A stretch of 10,639 bases of DNA from Chryseobacterium gleum. GTDB taxonomy: Bacteria; Bacteroidota; Bacteroidia; Flavobacteriales_D; Crocinitomicaceae. Of the stretch, positions 6,161 to 10,639 are shown in pieces. Position numbers and translations under genes: made by a program. A model generated the notes under the pieces. The model was not told the origin of the DNA. It did not search any database and saw nothing but the letters and a program-made list of their open reading frames with translations. The DNA lies in the NCBI GenBank assembly GCA_945877005.1, contig CAMCQL010000046.1, forward strand, positions 1 through 10,639. The letters are read 5' to 3'. How positions within the stretch are numbered: the stretch's first letter is position 1; every line of letters starts with the position of its first letter.

Positions 6161-7300
6161 TTGAAGGAAACCTATACTAAAGATTTTTGGTTTTTATCAA
6201 TTGCTATTTTATTCTTTATGGTAAGTTTCAATATGATTCTACCTGAGATGAATCAATTGATTACCTCAATGAATGCAGGTGATTATAAGGGGTTGATAAT
6301 TGTGTTTTTTGCTTTGGCAGCTGCAATATCTAGGCCTTTTGCTGGTCAATTAGCAGATAAAGTTGGAAGGAAATTCGTGATTATTTTTGGTTCAATCTTG
6401 AGTATTTTCACTTTATTAATGTACCCGTTTGCGTCAAGTATCTACCTGTTTCTAATGTTACGATTTATCCATGGTTTTAGTGTAGGTGCTTCACCCACAG
6501 GTGCAACTGCGATGGTCATCGATGAACTCCCAATTGAGCGACGTGGTTCGGGTATGGGGATTTGGGGCACGTTTATTTCGGTAGGCATAGGGGTAGGTCA
6601 GCTAATCGGAAGTCCAACCAAAGCGTATTTAGGTACACAAGGAATGTTTGTTTTAGCGGCTATCTTTGTTGGGATAGCATTGTTATTTCAATTAAGTGTG
6701 AAGGAAACGCTTTCTCAAAAGCAACGTTTCTCACTCTCTTTAATTGTCCCATCAAGGGAAAATTTGTTTGAAAGAGGTGTCTTTCCAGCGGCAATAGTCA
6801 TGATTTTGACTTCCGTTTGTTCAGGTATCATTTTTGTACTTGTTCCAGATATTTGTGAGTACTTAGCGATAGAGAATAAAGGGTGGTTCTTTTTATTCTA
6901 CGTTGTTTCCACAATTCTTATTCGTTTTTTTGCGGGTCGATTTTCTGATGTAAAAGGGAGGGTTGTTGCGTTAAAATGGGGCGTTGTTTGTTTAGGAGGA
7001 GCAATGATTCTATTAATGTTTTCGATCAATCAATTTGTATTTACGCTTTCTTCAGTTGTTTTTGGAGTTGCTACCGGGATTATTAGTCCTGCATTATATG
7101 CGTGGTCTGCAGATTTATCGCCAACAAATCGAAAAGGAATCGGAACTGGAACGTTATTTATTGCGCTAGAAATTGGGATCATGTTAGGTTCGTTTATGAC
7201 TATATTGACCTATTCAAATACATTAATATCCGCAAATCTTTCTTTTGTTACTGGGTTAGTTTGTGCTGGAGTCTCGTATTTGTTTCTTAGGAGCTATTAA
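6161..7300 (+). CDS. Major facilitator superfamily transporter (TTG start)
   Basis: This is an inner-membrane secondary transporter of 379 residues with about 12 hydrophobic segments split 6+6 by a cytoplasmic loop near residues 181-205. MFS motif A is present in both halves: RPFAGQLADKVGRK (58-71) between segments 2 and 3, and FAGRFSDVKGR (257-267) between segments 8 and 9. RFIHGFSVGASPTGATAMVID (101-121) fits segment 4. Overall it resembles the drug/sugar-efflux-like branch (YfcJ/YhhS-type), but the substrate cannot be told from sequence. The frame has a stop at 6146-6148, and the only start before the first membrane segment is TTG at 6161; the next ATG (residue 20) would delete much of segment 1. 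It may be partly co-transcribed with lhgO. Its stop overlaps that of the convergent gene by 3-4 nt. Confidence 0.85.
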   Translation: MKETYTKDFWFLSIAILFFMVSFNMILPEMNQLITSMNAGDYKGLIIVFFALAAAISRPFAGQLADKVGRKFVIIFGSILSIFTLLMYPFASSIYLFLMLRFIHGFSVGASPTGATAMVIDELPIERRGSGMGIWGTFISVGIGVGQLIGSPTKAYLGTQGMFVLAAIFVGIALLFQLSVKETLSQKQRFSLSLIVPSRENLFERGVFPAAIVMILTSVCSGIIFVLVPDICEYLAIENKGWFFLFYVVSTILIRFFAGRFSDVKGRVVALKWGVVCLGGAMILLMFSINQFVFTLSSVVFGVATGIISPALYAWSADLSPTNRKGIGTGTLFIALEIGIMLGSFMTILTYSNTLISANLSFVTGLVCAGVSYLFLRSY

Positions 7301-8178
7301 TCCTTTTTCCATTGAATTGAACCTAGTTGGAAACGTTCTCTCAAAGCGTTTGTCGTTTCATTGTCAAAGCATTCTACATTTTCAAGTGTTCCATAAAATT
7401 GGTAACCAAAATGCCGCGCACTCATTTGATCATAATAAACGAATTTCATAAAACTTAACTTTCCTTCAAGGTATTTTTTTTCTATATGAGGAGAAAGTAA
7501 TTCCCATGTTTTGAAAAAGTTGGCTTTAATTTTTAGATTTTGCAAAAGGATTTGATCGAAATTTGATGCGTACGTAAGACCATGATCGAATGAATTTGGG
7601 TAGGTATCAAAAACTTCACAGAATTTAGACAATTCTTCTATGTTTTTGAATTGAAGTGAATTATAGACGGAATCATTAAAATTGCTTTCATCTGGGTTAA
7701 AGTTAAAGGTATGTTGAAATTTTTTCAAAGAATAGTTTACTGCATTTAATTTTATTCCAAGTTCGATTAAAGGAAGTACTGTGTAGTTTTTTTTGAGCCA
7801 ATTAAGATGATTTTTATTTGAAGTTTGAATTGCCCATTCAATCAGTCCTTTACTTTGCATCAGTTGAATGAATTCTCCATTATCAATTTCTTGTACACTG
7901 TCGATTTGTGTATACTTTTTACCTGATTCAATAATTAATTGCGACATTTTTTTTTTGAAAAAAGTAATATCGTTGGTTGATAGTGATTTATAAAGGAATA
8001 AATAAGTTTGAGCAGGATCTATTGCATATTTGGAAGAAAATTCTAAATAATGTGATTTGGCATCCTCATAATTTTCATTGGATAAGACATGTTTTTGCAT
8101 CAAAAGGTAGGAATTGTTTTGAGCAGAAACTAGTAAATGAATTAGAATAGTAAAAGTGGTACCTAAAAATAGTTTCAT
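7297..8178 (-). CDS. Secreted protein of unknown function, DUF6624-like C-terminus
   Basis: The 293-residue product has a clear signal peptide (hydrophobic core LFLGTTFTILIHLLV, likely cleavage VSA-Q at 19/20), so it is probably periplasmic or surface-associated. The body is rich in aromatic and lysine residues with predicted helices and no catalytic motif I can name. Near the end, YYDQMSARHFGYQFYGTLEN resembles the D-Q/R-x..R...G..Q-x-YGT signature that closes DUF6624 proteins; this is a pattern match from memory and needs a profile search. A run of ten A residues in the coding strand (bases 7947-7956) encodes FFKKKM. The ATG is preceded by an A-rich leader (AAAAAAAAGTATC), typical of Bacteroidota. 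It is divergent from the UbiA-like gene and its TAA overlaps the MFS stop. Confidence 0.72.
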   Translation of the reverse strand: MKLFLGTTFTILIHLLVSAQNNSYLLMQKHVLSNENYEDAKSHYLEFSSKYAIDPAQTYLFLYKSLSTNDITFFKKKMSQLIIESGKKYTQIDSVQEIDNGEFIQLMQSKGLIEWAIQTSNKNHLNWLKKNYTVLPLIELGIKLNAVNYSLKKFQHTFNFNPDESNFNDSVYNSLQFKNIEELSKFCEVFDTYPNSFDHGLTYASNFDQILLQNLKIKANFFKTWELLSPHIEKKYLEGKLSFMKFVYYDQMSARHFGYQFYGTLENVECFDNETTNALRERFQLGSIQWKKD

Positions 8179-8259
8179 GATACTTTTTTTTATAAAGGTA
8201 AAAGAAACTTAATAAAATTCAATACATTTCAATATCTTTAAGCAGATTGGATTAAAGAT
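8179..8259. promoter_or_regulatory. Divergent intergenic control region
   Basis: These 81 bp must hold promoters for both outward-pointing genes. No exact TAnnTTTG is present. The best near matches are TAAGTTTC on the minus strand (8204-8211), and TATCTTTA (8233-8240) and TACATTTC (8223-8230) on the + strand, each with one mismatch. An eight-T run (8184-8191) lies next to the minus-strand start. Which of these is used cannot be decided. Confidence 0.3.
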
Positions 8260-9069
8260 ATGTGGAAACAGTTGATTGAAATATTAAATTATTCCAATAC
8301 ATTTATTAGTGTAGCTGCTGCTTTTTTAACCTATGGTGTAACGATTCAAATAGGTGGTAATGATGCATTGTTTTACTCCGTTTTTGTGTTTTTTTCAACA
8401 CTTGCTACTTATAACTTTCAACGCATTTTAAGAGCCGATGAATTAATTCATTTTGAGTCTCATTTTTTAAATTGGATTCGTACGAATAAGCGATTAATTA
8501 GTGTATTAATATTAATTTCAATTGCTTATGACTTGGTTGCTTTTGTCGTTTACTTTAAAGAGTTGAAGCCCGTATTTCTCTTTCTAGTTATTTCTTTGAT
8601 TTTAAGTGTGTTATATGTTGTTTCGGTAAAAGGACATTCTTTAAGAAGTATTGCATGTTTCAAAATGTACTTAATTGCAATAGTTTGGACACTGGCAGTT
8701 GGAGTCGTTCCATTGATTTTACAAGAACAGATATCTAACGAAAAGATCATTTTTGTTATTGCTCACTTTTTTTTGATTGTTGGTTTATGTGTCCCATTTG
8801 ATGTTAGAGATTTAGTGTATGATTCTCCAACTCTGAAAACTTTACCTCAATTAGTGGGGATCCATTGGTCAAAAGTGATTTCAGTTGTTTTTGTTGGTCT
8901 TTATTATTATTTATCGTTTTATTTAGTTGGATGGAGTCTTATCCATTTTGTTTATTTTCTATTGCTGATTTTGTTGTTGTTAAATATGTCTCAGAAAAGA
9001 AGTGTAAATTACTATTTAATTATTGATCTTTCAATTGGACTATTGGGATGTATTTATGTAATACTTTGA
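8260..9069 (+). CDS. UbiA-like integral membrane protein with altered first motif
   Basis: This 269-residue protein is almost entirely hydrophobic, with about 8-9 membrane segments as in the UbiA intramembrane prenyltransferase family. The second Asp motif is clear: CVPFDVRDLVYDSPTLKTLP (residues 177-196; D181, D184, D188) followed by QLVG, matching the family's D-x-x-D...KTLP..G stretch. At the first-motif position it has N52-FQRILRA-D60. Compared with N-D-x-x-D-x-x-x-D, the leading Asn and last Asp are in register but the two middle acidic residues are F53 and I56. Known: motif 1 helps bind the Mg-pyrophosphate of the prenyl donor. Inference: activity may be changed or lost. The glycosyltransferase starts 6 nt downstream, so the two are almost surely co-transcribed. 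Substrate unknown. Confidence 0.72.
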   Translation: MWKQLIEILNYSNTFISVAAAFLTYGVTIQIGGNDALFYSVFVFFSTLATYNFQRILRADELIHFESHFLNWIRTNKRLISVLILISIAYDLVAFVVYFKELKPVFLFLVISLILSVLYVVSVKGHSLRSIACFKMYLIAIVWTLAVGVVPLILQEQISNEKIIFVIAHFFLIVGLCVPFDVRDLVYDSPTLKTLPQLVGIHWSKVISVVFVGLYYYLSFYLVGWSLIHFVYFLLLILLLLNMSQKRSVNYYLIIDLSIGLLGCIYVIL

Positions 9070-9075
9070 GAAGTA

Positions 9076-10323
9076 ATGAATTTTGGAAAAAAGCGCATTT
9101 TATTTATAGGGCATGTTTGGCCTGAACCTAGTTCTTCAGCTGCTGGAGTGAGGATTCTTCAGCTTATTGAAAGTTGTATTGAAGAAAATTATGAGGTGCA
9201 TTTTTTTTGTGCCGCTCAAAAATCTGAATATTCTACTGATCTAAATTCACTAGGTGTATTCACTGAACAAATTCATTTAAATGACGCTTCATTTAATCAA
9301 CAACTAGCAGTTATAGATCCATTCATTGTTGTTTTTGATCGGTTTATGACAGAAGAACAATATGGATGGAGGGTGCTAGAGGTTTGTCCTTTTGCTTTAA
9401 AAGTATTGGATACAGAAGACTTGCATTTTTTAAGGAAATCTAGGCAGCTTGCAGTTAAAGCAAAACGCGAGGTTAGATTTGAAGATTATATTTCATCTGG
9501 CGCAAAAAGAGAAATTGCAAGTGTTTTAAGATGTGATGTTTCATTAATAATTTCATCAGAAGAAATTAAGTTGCTTCAAGATGAATTTAATATTTCGTCA
9601 AAACTATTGTTTTTATTACCAATGTGGGCGGATTCTTTAAAGTGGGATAGTGAGGTAAAAAAAAGCAAAGGGTTTCATGATCGAAAAAATATGGTATTTA
9701 TTGGAAATTTTTTACATGATCCAAATTATGATGCTGTTTTACATTTGAAAAAAAATGTTTGGCCACTCCTTCGAAAACAATTAAAAGATGTTGAATTACA
9801 TATTTGGGGAGCTTACTGCGGACCTAAGGTGTTGCAGTTGCACCAACCCAAAGAGGGGTTTTATGTGTGTGGTAGAGCGGATACGTTAGATCAAGTGTTT
9901 TCTTCTTCAAGGGTCTTAATTGCTCCTTTGCGATTTGGAGCAGGTGTAAAAGGGAAATTAATTGATGCAATGTATTATGGGGTGCCAAGTGTTACGACTT
10001 CAATTGGAGCTGAATCGATGTGCACGCATCCTTCAGAATGGGGTGGAGTTGTTACGGATTCTATTGAAGATTTTGTCAAAGCTGCCATTGAATTGTATAC
10101 GGATGAAGTTAATTGGGAAAACGCTAGGTTGCGAGGGTTTGATTTGCTCAAGCAAGGTTATTTTTTAAAACATACTTCTTGGCTCGTTCATCTAACAAGC
10201 ATCCAGTTGAATTTGAAAAAACACCGACAAAATAATTTTATTGGGATGCTGCTATCCGATGAGGCGACCCAAAGTTTAAAGTATATGTCGAAATGGATTG
10301 AAGCGAAAAATAGTCGGTTGTAG
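9076..10323 (+). CDS. GT-B glycosyltransferase (GT4-like, group 1)
   Basis: This 415-residue cytoplasmic or membrane-associated enzyme has the two Rossmann-like halves of GT-B glycosyltransferases. The N-terminal half opens with KRILFIGHVWPEPSSSAAGV (residues 6-25), whose glycine and AAG loop suit acceptor binding. The C-terminal half begins at MVFIGNFLHDPNYDAV (206-221) and holds the nucleotide-sugar site APLRFGAGVKGKLIDAMYYG (283-302) followed by VPSVTTSIGAE. K294 and D297 occupy the places of the basic residue and the second acid in GT4-type sites; Asp rather than Glu appears usual in this GAG-K-GK subfamily. The tail after about residue 375 is basic. Donor and acceptor are unknown. It is the second gene of a two-gene unit with the UbiA-like protein, hinting at a lipid-linked or envelope glycan, which is inference. 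Confidence 0.85.
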   Translation: MNFGKKRILFIGHVWPEPSSSAAGVRILQLIESCIEENYEVHFFCAAQKSEYSTDLNSLGVFTEQIHLNDASFNQQLAVIDPFIVVFDRFMTEEQYGWRVLEVCPFALKVLDTEDLHFLRKSRQLAVKAKREVRFEDYISSGAKREIASVLRCDVSLIISSEEIKLLQDEFNISSKLLFLLPMWADSLKWDSEVKKSKGFHDRKNMVFIGNFLHDPNYDAVLHLKKNVWPLLRKQLKDVELHIWGAYCGPKVLQLHQPKEGFYVCGRADTLDQVFSSSRVLIAPLRFGAGVKGKLIDAMYYGVPSVTTSIGAESMCTHPSEWGGVVTDSIEDFVKAAIELYTDEVNWENARLRGFDLLKQGYFLKHTSWLVHLTSIQLNLKKHRQNNFIGMLLSDEATQSLKYMSKWIEAKNSRL

Positions 10324-10362
10324 TTTAATTTTGCTTTCTTTTTTAATCTAATTCAATTTTCG

Positions 10363-10382
10363 TAATTCAACTTCATGAATTA
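10363..10382 (+). terminator. Weak hairpin, possible terminator after the glycosyltransferase gene
   Basis: TAATTCA (10363-10369) and TGAATTA (10376-10382) form a perfect 7-bp inverted repeat around a 6-nt loop, followed by T-rich DNA (TTTTAATTTCTTC). Only one pair is G-C, so the stem is weak and chance is plausible in DNA this AT-rich. It lies 40 nt after the glycosyltransferase stop and before the next gene's likely promoter. Confidence 0.25.
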
Positions 10383-10448
10383 TTTTAATTTCTTCTTTTT
10401 TTGATGCAGAAATAGTAGTAACTTAACTAATATTTTAATTTTTGACTA

Positions 10449-10639
10449 ATGAATCACAATGAGTTAGGAGTTTATGGAGAGAAAATAGCCCAAGAATATT
10501 TACAACAAAAAGGGTATCAACATCTAGCGTTTAATTACAAGTTCGGAAAGAATGAAGTGGATATCGTTTCGTTTTATAAAAATAAACTTGTCGTTACCGA
10601 AGTAAAGACAAAATCAGCGTATGAACTTTTAGAACCTTG
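10449..10639 (+). CDS. UPF0102/YraN family protein, N-terminal part (cut by window edge)
   Basis: The frame from ATG 10449 stays open to the window end, giving 63 complete codons of a protein normally about 120 residues long. It matches the YraN/UPF0102 family, a small predicted nuclease of the PD-(D/E)xK fold with no settled cellular role. The conserved opening G-x-x-GE-x-x-A-x-x-YL is present (G7 to L18), as are the Asn of AFNYKFGKNEVDIV (N29), E36 and D38, and the E51-V-K53 pair in VVTEVKTK. These are the expected active-site acids and lysine. The 125-bp gap upstream has only a near-match -7 box (AATTTTTG ending at 10444, one mismatch), which would place transcription almost at the ATG. 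Confidence 0.88.
   Translation, partial: MNHNELGVYGEKIAQEYLQQKGYQHLAFNYKFGKNEVDIVSFYKNKLVVTEVKTKSAYELLEP

Noticed and set aside
6088..6180. Short frame from TTG 6088 (about 30 codons, hydrophobic) ahead of the MFS gene
   Set aside because: It has a non-ATG start that coincides with a -7 box, overlaps the MFS start out of frame and has no sign of selection.
6562..6771. 69-codon frame within the MFS gene
   Set aside because: It is a shifted-frame shadow of a transporter sequence that is continuous and well conserved in its own frame.
10326..10333. TAATTTTG just after the glycosyltransferase stop
   Set aside because: It matches the -7 consensus but is about 115 nt from the next start and lies before a possible terminator hairpin; it is most likely a chance match.
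10381..10441. TATTTTAATTT repeated at 10381 and 10431
   Set aside because: An 11-bp A/T-only match at this spacing is expected by chance in this composition and has no associated feature.
1..10639. CRISPR array, tRNA/rRNA, insertion sequence or defence island
   Set aside because: No regularly spaced repeats, cloverleaf-like or rRNA-like segments, transposase motifs or terminal inverted repeats were seen; the HsdR-N protein alone does not make a restriction system.

Overview
This is an AT-rich stretch of chromosome from a member of the Bacteroidota, most like Flavobacteriales (possibly a Crocinitomicaceae/Fluviicola-type organism; the rank below phylum is a guess). Three things point there. 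Starts have no Shine-Dalgarno sequence but A-rich upstream bases. Several starts have an exact match to the Bacteroidota -7 element TAnnTTTG. The gene set (HsdR-N orphan protein, RsmE next to a secreted DUF4159 protein, a YraN-type protein) is familiar from that phylum. No rRNA, tRNA, CRISPR array, insertion sequence or phage gene was seen.

Layout. The left edge holds the possible last codons of a + strand gene (to 76), overlapping the end of a minus-strand orphan HsdR N-terminal-domain protein (69-527). A divergent promoter region separates it from holA (599), which is followed 7 nt later by rsmE (1605) and then by a secreted DUF4159 protein (2359-3012); these three probably form one operon. 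A small secreted protein of unknown function (3013-3444, minus) abuts it stop-to-stop. gmhA (3575-4150) stands alone behind a duplicated promoter-like element. recR (minus, 4179-4790) and lhgO (4877-6085) diverge from a short region with a -7 box on each strand, and an MFS transporter (6161-7300, TTG start) follows lhgO. A secreted protein of unknown function with a DUF6624-like C-terminus (7297-8178, minus) overlaps the MFS end. It diverges from a UbiA-like membrane protein (8260-9069) coupled by a 6-nt gap to a GT-B glycosyltransferase (9076-10323). The right edge cuts a YraN/UPF0102 gene (10449 onward).

Functions. The named genes are housekeeping: replication clamp loading (HolA), ribosome methylation (RsmE), recombinational repair (RecR), heptose synthesis (GmhA) and L-2-hydroxyglutarate recycling (LhgO). 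There is no shared pathway across the whole window. The only pair that reads as a possible undescribed functional unit is the UbiA-like protein plus glycosyltransferase. I do not see strong evidence for a novel system. The useful points are two start-site corrections (recR, lhgO), very short or absent 5' leaders at several promoters, an apparently degenerate UbiA first motif, two uncharacterised secreted proteins, and almost no space between convergent genes.
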